DNA from: JAEUKH01 sp964447205
GTDB lineage: Bacteria; Myxococcota_A; Polyangia; Polyangiales; Ga0077539
Length of the DNA stretch: 64,000 bases
Assembly (NCBI GenBank): GCA_964447205.1
Contig: CAYUSB010000029.1
Location: 1 to 64,000 of the forward strand
Reading direction: 5' to 3'
Part shown: piece by piece, positions 8,115-15,986 of the stretch
Numbering within the stretch: the first letter of the stretch is position 1
Layout of the letters: every line of letters starts with the position of its first letter
The notes under the pieces: model-generated
The model's database searches: none
What the model saw: only the letters and a program-made list of their open reading frames with translations
What the model was told of the DNA's origin: nothing
Translations under genes and position numbers: made by a program

Positions 8115-8164
8115 GGACACCCGATGGACACCCGGTGGACAGCGGTGGACAGCCAACGTGGACA
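8115..8164. repeat. Short degenerate GTGGACA direct repeats
   Basis: GGACA recurs five times, three of them as GTGGACA, at 10-14 base spacing between the M19 gene and the palindrome at 8182. This may be a small tandem array or a binding-site cluster; no function can be assigned. Confidence 0.4.
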
Positions 8165-8181
8165 GCCGCGAGCACGCACAC

Positions 8182-8203
8182 CCCTACAATTGTAGGGTTT
8201 TCT
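8182..8203 (+). terminator. Palindrome followed by T-run, probable intrinsic terminator
   Basis: CCCTACAATTGTAGGG (8182-8197) is a perfect 16-bp palindrome that can form a 6-bp stem with an AATT loop, followed at once by TTTTCT. It would end transcription of the M19 operon. As a dyad it could also be an operator for the Rpn-like gene starting at 8238. Confidence 0.5.
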
Positions 8204-8237
8204 GTGCTGGCATGGTGGCTGCGTAGGGCGTCGTCCC

Positions 8238-9170
8238 ATGCCGACGCTCGACCATGCTGTGTTCGTAGAGCTGTTTCGCCGCGGTCCGGCGCTCGGGCCC
8301 TGCCTCCTGCACGAACAGCTCGGGGTGCAGCTCCCTCCCTACGCGCGGGTGGAGGGGATGGAGGGTGTGCTCGATGCCCCGGGGGGCAAGGAGTTTCGTG
8401 GCGACCTCGTGCTGAAGTTCCTCGACGGCGCGGGGAGGGTGCTGCTGGCGGTGGTGTTGGAGGTCCAGCGGGCCAAAGATCACCGCAAGCGATACTCCTG
8501 GCCCGTCTACCTCGCCATGCTCCGATGGAAGCTCAGGGCCCCTGTGATGCTCCTGGTGATGACGCCCTCCCTCCAGGTTGCCCCGTGGGCCCGAACGCCC
8601 GTCGTCCTGGGCGACACGATGCGCCTGCTGCCGCGGGTCATCGGCCCTGCGGAGACCCCGCGCGTCACCGACCTCGCCCTCGCGCGACGCGAGCCCGAGC
8701 TGGCCATTCTCTCGGCCCGTATGCACGGCGCCGCCCCCGACGGCGAACCCGTCCTGCGCGCGGCCCTCGAGGCGCTCGCCGTGGTCGACCCGGAGATGGT
8801 CCGGGTCTATGCTCGCTTCGTCTACGACACCCTCCCCCGCAACCGCCCCACCTGCTGGAAAGGACCTGCCATGCTCCGTGATGAGTTCAAGAACGTCACC
8901 CTTCCCAAGCCCTTCCAACAGTGGGTAAACCTGGGGAAGGCCGAGGGAAAGGCCGAGGGAAAGGCCGAGGGAAAGGCCGAGGGAAAGGCCGAGGCTCTGC
9001 TGGCCGTGCTCAAGGCCCGGGGCCTCGAAGTCGACGCGGCGACCCACACCCGCATCACCACCTGCACCCGCCTCGCGACGCTCGACCGCTGGATCGCGCG
9101 CGCCGTCACCGCACCCACTCTGGACGCCGTCTTCGCCAAACGCGCGCAGTCGTCTCAGCTCCCGCGGTAG
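8238..9170 (+). CDS. Rpn-like PD-(D/E)xK nuclease family protein
   Basis: A 310-residue protein of the Rpn / 'transposase-like' PD-(D/E)xK group. 'EFRGDLVLKF' (catalytic Asp) is followed by 'LLAVVLEVQRAKDHRKR' (E-x-Q variant of the D/E-x-K motif) and 'YSWPVYLAMLRWKLRAPVMLLV'. After the nuclease core, five GKAE units (DNA 8937-8993) form a charged helix leading to a small C-terminal helical domain. Relatives promote recombination or act as abundant paralogous families of unclear role. The start ATG follows a palindrome by 40 bases. Its 3' end overlaps the end of uraH on the other strand by 16 bases. A second, diverged Rpn-like gene is at 57891-58811. Confidence 0.75.
   Translation: MPTLDHAVFVELFRRGPALGPCLLHEQLGVQLPPYARVEGMEGVLDAPGGKEFRGDLVLKFLDGAGRVLLAVVLEVQRAKDHRKRYSWPVYLAMLRWKLRAPVMLLVMTPSLQVAPWARTPVVLGDTMRLLPRVIGPAETPRVTDLALARREPELAILSARMHGAAPDGEPVLRAALEALAVVDPEMVRVYARFVYDTLPRNRPTCWKGPAMLRDEFKNVTLPKPFQQWVNLGKAEGKAEGKAEGKAEGKAEALLAVLKARGLEVDAATHTRITTCTRLATLDRWIARAVTAPTLDAVFAKRAQSSQLPR
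8937..8993 (+). repeat. 12-bp tandem repeat inside the Rpn-like gene
   Basis: About 4.75 nearly identical copies of AAGGCCGAGGGA, encoding Lys-Ala-Glu-Gly units. The multiple of three keeps the frame, so copy-number changes would lengthen or shorten a charged helix without breaking the gene. Confidence 0.9.
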
Positions 9171-9502
9171 GTGCTGTACCCGAAGGGGTTGAGGAGCAGC
9201 GGGACGTGGTGATGCTCGGCCGGGTCGCGCACCGTGAACACCACCGAGGCCTCGGGGTAGAAGCCCTCCACCCCTAAGGCCGCGAAGTACCCCCCCGTGT
9301 CAAACCCGATGCGGTAGACCCCGGCCTCCAGGACGGCCCCCGCGGGCACGAGGGCCCGCTGCCTGCCGTCGGCGTCGGTGACCCCGGCCCCGACCCGCGC
9401 CCACTGCCCTGCAGCGTCGCGGCGGTCGAGGGTGACGGCCACCCCGGCGGCGGGGCGCCCGCGGGACGTGTCGAGGATGTGGGTGGTGATCGAAGCGGTC
9501 AT
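9155..9502 (-). CDS. uraH: 5-hydroxyisourate hydrolase
   Basis: A 115-residue transthyretin-like protein that converts 5-hydroxyisourate to OHCU in uric-acid breakdown. The family signatures are intact: 'THILDTSRGRPAAGV' near the N-terminus, 'DTGGYFAALGVEGFYPE' in the middle, 'HHHVPLLLNPFGYSTYRGS' at the C-terminus, with the hallmark terminal Tyr-Arg-Gly-Ser. Length fits the bacterial family. It is last in the minus-strand operon puuD-allB-(alc-uraD)-uraH, starting 13 bases after the alc-uraD stop. Its 3' end overlaps the convergent Rpn-like gene. Confidence 0.95.
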   Translation of the reverse strand: MTASITTHILDTSRGRPAAGVAVTLDRRDAAGQWARVGAGVTDADGRQRALVPAGAVLEAGVYRIGFDTGGYFAALGVEGFYPEASVVFTVRDPAEHHHVPLLLNPFGYSTYRGS

Positions 9503-9515
9503 CGGGGGGGGTGTC

Positions 9516-11036
9516 TCAGGGTTCGAGGAGTTTTTCGAGGCGGAGCCGACTGATCTTGCGCAGCTCGTCGGCGGCCACCCGGAGCTCGGTCTCGGGGTCG
9601 TTGGCGAGCCGAGCCTTGGCGATGGAGAGGAGTTCGTCGGCGCTCTTGCCCGACGCGCACACGAGGTACAGATGCCCGAAGCGGGCCTCGTAGGCCGCGT
9701 TGACCTCCGCGAGGGCCGCCCGGGTCACCTCGTCGGCCCGGGACACCCCCGCCTGCTCGCCCACCGACCAGCGGGTCTCGGCGTCGCCCCGGGCCTGAAC
9801 AGCCGCCCGCTCGCCGATGCGCGGGTGGCGGCGGAAGGCCTCGTGCCAGTCGGCGGGTTCGGTCGTGGACCACAGGCTCTCGGCCGCGGAGTACAGGGCC
9901 TCCGGGCTCGCGAAGGGACGCACCGTAGCCAGGCCCGTGGCGACCTTTTGGGCGCTCGTGCAGCGCAGGAGTTCTTCCTCGGCCTCGGCCGGGGGCAGGG
10001 TGTTGAGCCGTCGTAGCCCGAGGGCCAGGCGGGACGCCCGGTCGAGCTCGCAGTGCACCCGCATCCGGCTCACCCCCCCATCGGGAAACACGTTGAGCCG
10101 CACGTGGGACACCGGGCCGAGGGCGCTCAGGGCCTCCTCAAAGTAGTGCCGGGTGTGGGCCTGGAGCTTCGTACGCCCGAGAAGGGGGCGCCACGGGGCC
10201 GTGTCCGACACGAGGGCCTCCAGGGTGGCCTCGGGGGCGAGGATGGCGTCGAGGCTGGCGGTGTCGGGGTAGTTCCCGCGGAAGTGGTTGGTGTCGAGCT
10301 CGACCCGGCGCACGGTGCCCACGGCCCCGAGCTTGACGATCGACCAGTCGGGACCGGGGTCGCGACGGCGGCGGGTCTCCCAGCCGTCGGACATATTGCG
10401 GGCCCGGCCGGGCATGAGGAGGTTCTTCCGCTCGCCGAAGAACATGTCCGAGCACCCGAGGGCGTCGCCCCCGTGTTCGAGGGCCGCGAGGTCGACCTCG
10501 CCCCGGGCGTGCCCGATCCGCCGCCAGTCGGGCACCACCATCCCATGAACCCGCAGACGGGCCACCCCCCCGTCGGGGTAGATGTTGAGCCGGACGTGAG
10601 TGAAAGCCCACGGGCTCTCGAGGGCGAAGAGGTTCTCGCAGTTGCCCTGGAGGGGGGCCTTGGGGAGGACCTCGACCCAGCGGGTGTCGGCCCCGAGGAG
10701 GGTCTCAGGCAGGGCGTCGATGGGGGCCGCGCAGGCGTCGAGGGAGCAGTACGCGGGGAAGTTGCCCCGGAAGTGCGCCGTGTCCACCACCACCCCCTTG
10801 AGCACCCCCGGAACCCCCAACCGCACGACAGCCCAGTCGTACCCCGCGACCCGCTTGCGGCGCGACTCCCAGCCGTCCATCCACTTCCCGCGGTCGGTGT
10901 ACGCGTGGGGTTTCCACTCGGCGGGGTCGGGCTTGAGGAGGTTGTCGACCTCGGCGAAATAGTCGTCGTTGGTGGCCAGGGCCACGGCCCCGAGACGCTG
11001 CGAGGCGAGGTCTACGTAGGCAAGGAAGTTGGTCAT
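9516..11036 (-). CDS. alc-uraD: Allantoicase / OHCU decarboxylase fusion
   Basis: A 506-residue two-enzyme protein. Residues 1 to about 335 are allantoicase, made of two related jelly-roll modules: each has 'DGWE(S/T)RR(K/R)R', 'VVxLGxxGxxxxVxxDTxHFRGN(F/Y)P' and 'HVRLN(I/V)(Y/F)PDGGVxRxRVH'. Residues about 340-506 are OHCU decarboxylase, with the active-site 'HPRIGER' and 'FGHLYLVCASGKSADELL'. The UraD half would release CO2 from OHCU to give S-allantoin; the Alc half hydrolyses allantoate to ureidoglycolate and urea. The two steps are separated by AllB, encoded just upstream (3-base gap), so the fusion links two non-consecutive reactions. Both active sites look intact. Confidence 0.95.
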   Translation of the reverse strand: MTNFLAYVDLASQRLGAVALATNDDYFAEVDNLLKPDPAEWKPHAYTDRGKWMDGWESRRKRVAGYDWAVVRLGVPGVLKGVVVDTAHFRGNFPAYCSLDACAAPIDALPETLLGADTRWVEVLPKAPLQGNCENLFALESPWAFTHVRLNIYPDGGVARLRVHGMVVPDWRRIGHARGEVDLAALEHGGDALGCSDMFFGERKNLLMPGRARNMSDGWETRRRRDPGPDWSIVKLGAVGTVRRVELDTNHFRGNYPDTASLDAILAPEATLEALVSDTAPWRPLLGRTKLQAHTRHYFEEALSALGPVSHVRLNVFPDGGVSRMRVHCELDRASRLALGLRRLNTLPPAEAEEELLRCTSAQKVATGLATVRPFASPEALYSAAESLWSTTEPADWHEAFRRHPRIGERAAVQARGDAETRWSVGEQAGVSRADEVTRAALAEVNAAYEARFGHLYLVCASGKSADELLSIAKARLANDPETELRVAADELRKISRLRLEKLLEP

Positions 11037-11039
11037 CGT

Positions 11040-12419
11040 TCAGCGCTCCCGCGGGATCCACCGGCCCTGAGGGGGCCCAAACGTGGCCCCATCGTACACC
11101 ACCCGCCCGCGCAACCAGGTGGTCTTCACGGCCCCGTGCAGGGTCTCTCCCTGGTAGGGGGTCACCTTGTGGCGGTGCTGGAGAAACGGGGCATCCACCC
11201 GCGTGGTGCCCTCGGGGTCGAAGGCCACGAGGTCGGCGTCGAAGCCCGGGGCGATGGCCCCCTTGCGGCCCCACAGCCCCGCGTGGCGGGCCGGGGCCTC
11301 GGACATCCAGCGGGCCACCCGGTCGAGGCCAAACCCCCGCCGGCGGGCCTCGGTGAACATCGCCAGGAAGCTACACTGCAGCCCCGCGATCCCACCCCAG
11401 GCCGCGGCGAAGTCGCCCGTGTCCATACGCTTGAGGTCGGGGATGCAGGGCGAGTGGTCGCTCACCACCATGGAGATCAGCCCGTCGTCGAGGGCGGCCC
11501 AGAGCCTCTCCTGGTTGTCGCGCTCCCGAATCGGCGGGGCGCACTTGAACCACGTGGCCCCATCAGGAATGGCCTCCGCGGTGAAGTGCAGGTAGTGGGG
11601 GGCCGTCTCGGCCGTGAGGGGCAGGGATTCGTCCCGGGCCCGGGCCATGGCCCCGAGGGCTCCCGACGAGGACAGGTGCACGACGTGGGTGGGGACCCCG
11701 ATCTCGCGCACGAGGGAGAGGAGGAGCTCGACGGCCTGGTCTTCGGCCTCTCGGGGGCGGCTGCGGACATAGTTGCGGTACACCCGGGGGTCGGGCGGGG
11801 GCTCCTCGGCGGCCATGGCCCGGGCGGCCGCGTCGATGGGGCCGGGCAGCTCGGCGTGGACCATGAGGGTGGCCCCGGTCCCGCGCAGTTGCAGCATGGC
11901 GGCCCGCAGGTCGGACTCGGTGACGAAGGGAAACTCGTCGACCCCCGAGGGCAGAAGGAAACACTTGAAGCCCAGGGCCCCCTCCGCGAGGACCTTGCCG
12001 AGGCCATGGGGGTCGTCACGGGTGTTGTCGGGTACGGCCCCGCCCCACAGGCCCACGTCGACGTACACCCTGCCCTCCGTGCGGGCGGATTTTACCGCCA
12101 CCCCGCGGGCGCTGGTGGCCGCCGGGATGCTGTTGAGGGGCATGTCGACGACCGTGGTGATCGCCCCCGCGGCGGCCGCCCGGGTGGCGGTCTCGAAGCC
12201 CTCCCACTCGGTGCGCCCGGGCTCGTTGATGTGGACGTGGGTGTCGACCACCCCGGGCAGGAGGGTGAGGGCGCCGAGGTCGGTGACGGCGAAGCCCGGG
12301 GGTACGGCCTCGGGTGCGGTCACGGCCACGATCTGCCCCCCGCGCACATGCACCGCGGCGGGGCGGATGCCCTGGGGGGTCACGACGTGGCGGGCGCGAA
12401 CGATGAGGTCGGGCTCCAT
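11040..12419 (-). CDS. allB: Allantoinase
   Basis: A 459-residue amidohydrolase that opens allantoin to allantoate. Metal-binding and active-site motifs are in place: 'GVVDTHVHINEPGRTEWEGFETAT' (HxH), 'GFKCFLL' (the Lys that becomes carboxylated), 'VHAEL', 'THVVHLSSS', 'ETAPHYL' and 'VVSDHSPC' (Asp ligand). The pattern 'NEPGRTEWEGF' is characteristic of allantoinase rather than dihydroorotase or hydantoinase. The ATG at 12419 starts 'MEPDLIVRARHV'. It sits 40 bases downstream of puuD and 3 bases upstream of alc-uraD in the same operon. Confidence 0.95.
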   Translation of the reverse strand: MEPDLIVRARHVVTPQGIRPAAVHVRGGQIVAVTAPEAVPPGFAVTDLGALTLLPGVVDTHVHINEPGRTEWEGFETATRAAAAGAITTVVDMPLNSIPAATSARGVAVKSARTEGRVYVDVGLWGGAVPDNTRDDPHGLGKVLAEGALGFKCFLLPSGVDEFPFVTESDLRAAMLQLRGTGATLMVHAELPGPIDAAARAMAAEEPPPDPRVYRNYVRSRPREAEDQAVELLLSLVREIGVPTHVVHLSSSGALGAMARARDESLPLTAETAPHYLHFTAEAIPDGATWFKCAPPIRERDNQERLWAALDDGLISMVVSDHSPCIPDLKRMDTGDFAAAWGGIAGLQCSFLAMFTEARRRGFGLDRVARWMSEAPARHAGLWGRKGAIAPGFDADLVAFDPEGTTRVDAPFLQHRHKVTPYQGETLHGAVKTTWLRGRVVYDGATFGPPQGRWIPRER

Positions 12420-12459
12420 GGAGCGGTTTTCTACACCCAACGGGACCGTCCCGGGGAGG

Positions 12460-13656
12460 TCACTCGATGGGGGCCCCCTGATCGACCCAGGCCCCGAGGG
12501 CGGCCCGCTCGGCCTCGGTGATCCCGGTCTGGTTGTTGTTGAAGGGCATCGTGCGGTTGACCACCACACGCACCTTGATCTGCTGGGCGTAGCCTCGGGC
12601 CTGGGCGGGGGTGTCGAGCATCACCCCGACGGGGGCCACCCGCCAGATGGCGTCGGTAGGGCTGATGCTGTGGCAGGGGGTGCAGCGCTGCTGGAGGATC
12701 CCGCGGGCCTCGGTCCAGCCGACGGGGCGGTGCGGCGGGACCGGGGCGGGTTTGATGATCCAGAAGACCACCCCGAGGGTCACGACCCCCGCGGCGAGGG
12801 AGCCCCAGAGCCAGGTGCGGCCGCGGGCTCCGAAGCGGATGTTCATGAAGTGGCGGATGACGGCGCTGCCGAGGGCGAGGGCCGTCAGGATGATCCAGTT
12901 GTACCGGCTCCCGAAGGTGGCCGGGAAGTGCCCGCTCAGCATCACGAACAGCAGGGGGAAGGTGAAGTAGTTGTTGTGCACCGAGCGCTGCTTGGCCTGG
13001 TACGAGATGGCGGGGTCCTGGGCCCGGCCCTCGACCGTGGCGGCGATGAGCTCGCGCTGCGAGGGGAGGATGCAGAACCAGACGTTGCCCGTCATGAGGG
13101 TGCCCACGAGGACCCCCATGTGGACGAAGGCCGCCCGGCCCGCGTAGACGTTGAAGTACAGGGCCCCGCAGGCCAGGACGATGGCCACCGTGGCCGCCGT
13201 GGCGAGGGCGGGGTTGCGGCGTCCGAGGGACGTGCGCCACACCCGGTCGTAGAGCACGAAGGCCCCCACGAGGGAGCCCACCGAGATCGCCACGGCCTGG
13301 ACCTGGGTCAGGGGGTACACGGCGTAGTCGATCATCAACGACGCCCCGCCCATGTAGAAGAGGAGCACCAGGAGCGAGATCCCGCTGAGCCAGGTGATCC
13401 CGTTTTGCCACTTGAACCAGTGCAGGGTGGTCGGCATCTCCCCCGGCGGCAGCATGAGCTTCTCGACGAGGTAGAAGCCCCCCGAGTGCACCATCCACAT
13501 CTGGCCGATGTGCTCGGGCCCTGCGGCCCCCGCCCGCTTCTCCAGGTTGCGGTCGAGCCAGTTGAAGAGCATCGAGTTGCCGATCCACATGATGCCCGCG
13601 ATCAGATGAACCCAGCGCAGCACGATGTGCACGAGCTCGGTGATGGCGCTTTCCAT
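12460..13656 (-). CDS. puuD: Membrane urate oxidase with cytochrome c domain (PuuD type)
   Basis: A 398-residue integral membrane protein. An N-terminal domain with eight or so transmembrane helices ('WVHLIAGIMWIGNSMLFNWLDRNL', 'MWMVHSGGFYLVEK', 'WFKWQNGITWLSG') matches PuuD urate oxidases. The C-terminal domain has a single c-type haem site 'CTPCH' and a distal 'RTMPFNN' with the Met ligand. It oxidises urate to 5-hydroxyisourate and passes electrons to the cytochrome c domain rather than making hydrogen peroxide. It begins the minus-strand uricolytic operon; its ATG lies only 30 bases from the divergent allA start. Confidence 0.93.
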   Translation of the reverse strand: MESAITELVHIVLRWVHLIAGIMWIGNSMLFNWLDRNLEKRAGAAGPEHIGQMWMVHSGGFYLVEKLMLPPGEMPTTLHWFKWQNGITWLSGISLLVLLFYMGGASLMIDYAVYPLTQVQAVAISVGSLVGAFVLYDRVWRTSLGRRNPALATAATVAIVLACGALYFNVYAGRAAFVHMGVLVGTLMTGNVWFCILPSQRELIAATVEGRAQDPAISYQAKQRSVHNNYFTFPLLFVMLSGHFPATFGSRYNWIILTALALGSAVIRHFMNIRFGARGRTWLWGSLAAGVVTLGVVFWIIKPAPVPPHRPVGWTEARGILQQRCTPCHSISPTDAIWRVAPVGVMLDTPAQARGYAQQIKVRVVVNRTMPFNNNQTGITEAERAALGAWVDQGAPIE

Positions 13657-13686
13657 GGGCGAGGAATATACCCGCGGCTCCGTCCC
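13657..13686. promoter_or_regulatory. 30-bp divergent start region between puuD and allA
   Basis: Only 30 bases separate the ATG of puuD (minus) from the GTG of allA (plus). AATATACCC in the middle could serve as a -10 for the plus strand. Promoter elements of each gene must reach into the coding sequence of the other, so the two directions are probably controlled together. Confidence 0.4.
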
Positions 13687-14208
13687 GTGAAGCCCGCCCT
13701 GTCGCCCCTGGTGATTCTTCCCGAGCCCCTACGCCCCGAGGCCTTCGCCCCCTTCGGCGACGTGATCTCGGCCGCGGGTCACGGGGTGTCGGCCAACCAG
13801 GGCACGGCCACCCGCTTCAACCACGCCGCGGCCCTGTGCACCCTGCGCCCCGAGGCCGCGGCCAACCTCGCGGTGTTTCGGGCCCTGCCGTGGACCCTGC
13901 CGATGCCCGTCCAGCTCCTGGAGCGGCACCCGCACTCGACCCAGATGTTTGTTCCGATGCGGGTGGAGCGGTACCTGGTGATGGTGGCCGGGGACGGGCC
14001 CGACGGGGGGCCCGACCTTGACACCCTGCGCTGTTTTGTGTGCGAACCGGGCCAGGCCATCAACTACCGCCCGGGGGTGTGGCACCACCCCATCGTGGCC
14101 CTCGACAGCCCCGCCGATTTCGTGATGCTGGCCTGGGAAGACGGGAGCCCCGGCGACTGCGAGGAGCACTGGTTCGACCGCACGATCACGGTGATGCCCC
14201 CGGGCTGA
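13687..14208 (+). CDS. allA: Ureidoglycolate lyase
   Basis: A 173-residue cupin-like protein from a GTG start. Motifs of the family are clear: 'PEAFAPFGDVI', 'RHPHSTQMFVPM' and 'PGVWHHPIVAL'. It cleaves ureidoglycolate to glyoxylate and urea, the last step of the pathway encoded by the divergent puuD operon. There is little room for a ribosome-binding site between the start and the puuD start; an mRNA with a short or absent leader is possible. It ends 34 bases before the convergent MBL-fold gene. Confidence 0.92.
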   Translation: MKPALSPLVILPEPLRPEAFAPFGDVISAAGHGVSANQGTATRFNHAAALCTLRPEAAANLAVFRALPWTLPMPVQLLERHPHSTQMFVPMRVERYLVMVAGDGPDGGPDLDTLRCFVCEPGQAINYRPGVWHHPIVALDSPADFVMLAWEDGSPGDCEEHWFDRTITVMPPG

Positions 14209-14242
14209 GGGCCGCGGTCGCACCATCACGGGCGGGGACGCA

Positions 14243-14908
14243 CTACCGGCCCAGCCCTTCGTAGGTCGCTTCGAGCAGGCGCTCGGGCACGTCGGCCCCT
14301 TCCAGGGGGGCTCCGTGTGCGAACAAGACCCGGGTGGGCTTGACCGCCGCGAGGGTCTCTCGGAGCCACCCGACGTACCGGTCCCGGTCGGCTACGGCCA
14401 GCCAGCGGAAGGTGCGCCCCACCCGCAGCCCTGGGGCCGTTCGGGTGGCCCGCAGGACCCATCCCATGGCCCCCCGCATGGGCCCCGGGGCGTTGAAGAA
14501 CGCGTCGCACACCAGGAGGGTGGTCTCGGCCCCGTCCCGGACGGAGACCCAGGTCTCGCCCGTCTTGAGGCCCGGGCAGGGCAGGATCGACACGGCGTCT
14601 CCGAGCCGTTCGGCAGCGGCTTCGAGGGGGCTGAGCCCCGCGTGGCCTTTGGCCTCCAGCCGCGGTCGGGCCCCGTCGGAGCACACGGCCAGGGCCTCGG
14701 GATACTTCGTGCGGAAGTGCGACAGGGCGAGGTGGTGGAAGTGATTGGGGGCCACGATCACCCGCGGGGCTCCCGCGGACTCGACGCCCTCGGCCTTCGC
14801 GGCCCCCACCCGGGCGGGGCTGTACACCATCACCCCCTCGGGCAGCGGAACGAGGTGCATCGAGAGGAGCCATCCCGAGTCGAAGTCGCGCGTGAGGGTG
14901 GTGATCAT
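14243..14908 (-). CDS. Metallo-beta-lactamase-fold-like protein (DUF4336-like)
   Basis: A 221-residue protein with a reduced MBL fold: 'EGVMVYSPARVG' (first strand pair), 'VIVAPNHFHHLALSHFRTKYP' in the place of the usual HxHxDH loop, 'ETTLLVCDAFFNAPG' (metal-binding Asp region) and 'LFAHGAPL' near the end (last His). The first motif is NHFHH rather than HxHxDH, so the metal site is altered. Function is not known; related proteins are annotated as DUF4336 or MBL-fold hydrolases. The ATG at 14908 is preceded by a TGTACCCTCGCGC promoter-like motif. Confidence 0.65.
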   Translation of the reverse strand: MITTLTRDFDSGWLLSMHLVPLPEGVMVYSPARVGAAKAEGVESAGAPRVIVAPNHFHHLALSHFRTKYPEALAVCSDGARPRLEAKGHAGLSPLEAAAERLGDAVSILPCPGLKTGETWVSVRDGAETTLLVCDAFFNAPGPMRGAMGWVLRATRTAPGLRVGRTFRWLAVADRDRYVGWLRETLAAVKPTRVLFAHGAPLEGADVPERLLEATYEGLGR

Positions 14909-14917
14909 TGGTGGTTT

Positions 14918-14932
14918 GGGCGCGAGGGTACA
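14918..14932 (-). promoter_or_regulatory. TGTACCCTCGCGC core promoter motif
   Basis: On the minus strand TGTACCCTCGCGCCC ends 9 bases before the ATG at 14908. TACCCT with the preceding TG would be an extended -10. Nearly the same string precedes genes at 27556 and 28718. Confidence 0.5.
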
Positions 14933-14979
14933 CCATCCCCCCGACGACCCCCAGCGTGGCTCTGCACGAAGTGCGACGT

Positions 14980-15294
14980 CTACCGCCGCGCCCCCCGGTG
15001 GCTCTGATTGCACTCGGCCGTGCACGAGAACCGCTGAAAGTCGCAGTCACGTTCGCAGGAATCGGCGATCGACTGCATGTTGGGCGACCACGCTTGCGGT
15101 CGGCACGCCTGGCGGCAGGCCTGTGCGATCTGTCGGCAGATGGCCTCACAGTTGAGCCGGAGGGTCATCGAGAGCTGGAGGTTGGCCTGGACCCCGGGCT
15201 GACCTGGAGGTGCGGTCGGGCTCGCGGGGACGGGGCATCGGGGGCCGCAGGCCGTTGCGATCACCCCCAGGAGCATCCAGCCGGGCCGCGCCAT
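14980..15294 (-). CDS. Small cysteine-rich lipoprotein
   Basis: A 104-residue protein with a lipoprotein-type signal ending 'VIATAC' (lipidated Cys16), a Pro-rich linker, and a C-terminal domain with eight cysteines in patterns such as 'CEAICRQIAQACRQACRP' and 'CERDCDFQRFSCTAEC'. The paired spacing suggests a disulfide-bonded helical bundle on the periplasmic or outer surface. It starts 22 bases after the stop of the double-HTH regulator gene, so the two are probably one operon. No named family is recognised. Confidence 0.6.
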   Translation of the reverse strand: MARPGWMLLGVIATACGPRCPVPASPTAPPGQPGVQANLQLSMTLRLNCEAICRQIAQACRQACRPQAWSPNMQSIADSCERDCDFQRFSCTAECNQSHRGARR

Positions 15295-15316
15295 GGGGGC
15301 CAACGGTAGCACAGGC

Positions 15317-15784
15317 TCAGTCGGCCTCGCCGAAGAGCACGGAGACGCGGGTCCCGAGGGCGACGGCCATGCGGAGGATGACCCGGGCGGTGGGGCTCTG
15401 GCGTTCGTTCTCGACGCGCTGGAGGTACTGGGCGGTGATCCCGCTGCGGGCGGCGAGCTCGGCCAGGGTGAGGCCGCGGGCTTCGCGTTGGGCCCGGAGC
15501 TGTCGGCCAAAGGTGCGACGGGTGTCCGCCGCAGCATTGGGGTCGAGGCGGGAGAAGGGTTCGAGCAGGGCGGTCAGGGACAGGTCGAGGGCGGCGGCGA
15601 GGGTGAGGAGGGCGCTCCAGCGCGGGTCGGCCTCGCCCGCCTCCACCCGCTGCAGCTGCCGCACGCTCCAGCCCGAACGCTCCGACAACGCCTCCAGGGT
15701 CATCGCCCGTTGGAGGCGCAGTCCCCGGAGCCGCGCCCCCATCTGCCGCAGCCTCTCCGCAGCCTGCTCTTCGTGGTTGCCCAT
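15317..15784 (-). CDS. Transcriptional regulator with two XRE-type HTH domains
   Basis: A 155-residue protein made of two Cro/C1-type helix-turn-helix domains in tandem. The first (about residues 15-70) has 'MTLEALSERSGWSVRQLQRVEAGEADP', the second (about 90-150) 'LTLAELAARSGITAQYLQRVENERQSPT'. Most XRE regulators have one such domain and dimerise; here a single chain could bind both half-sites. There is no ligand-binding domain. It is divergent from the cysteine-rich transglutaminase-like gene at 15987 and may control it and the small lipoprotein gene downstream. Confidence 0.88.
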   Translation of the reverse strand: MGNHEEQAAERLRQMGARLRGLRLQRAMTLEALSERSGWSVRQLQRVEAGEADPRWSALLTLAAALDLSLTALLEPFSRLDPNAAADTRRTFGRQLRAQREARGLTLAELAARSGITAQYLQRVENERQSPTARVILRMAVALGTRVSVLFGEAD

Positions 15785-15986
15785 GACGCTGAGTGACGGC
15801 GAGAACTACCCCGGTCTGACTTCGAGGGCGGAGTTCGTGGCTGCGATTGCAACCGATGAGTACCGGGGCATGCCAGCCCCGTCGTCGCAGGGGGCGGGCG
15901 CCCTGAGGCACACTCGCCGCGCGGGGCGTCGGGGGGCTGTCAGACACTGCGGGGCCTTTGCCGTCTGTCCCGCGAGGAGGAGGTCG

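Noticed and set aside
8111..8237. Gap after the M19 gene considered as a riboswitch or small RNA
   Set aside because: Apart from short GTGGACA repeats and the palindrome there is no conserved riboswitch-like core, and the palindrome with T-run is explained as a terminator.
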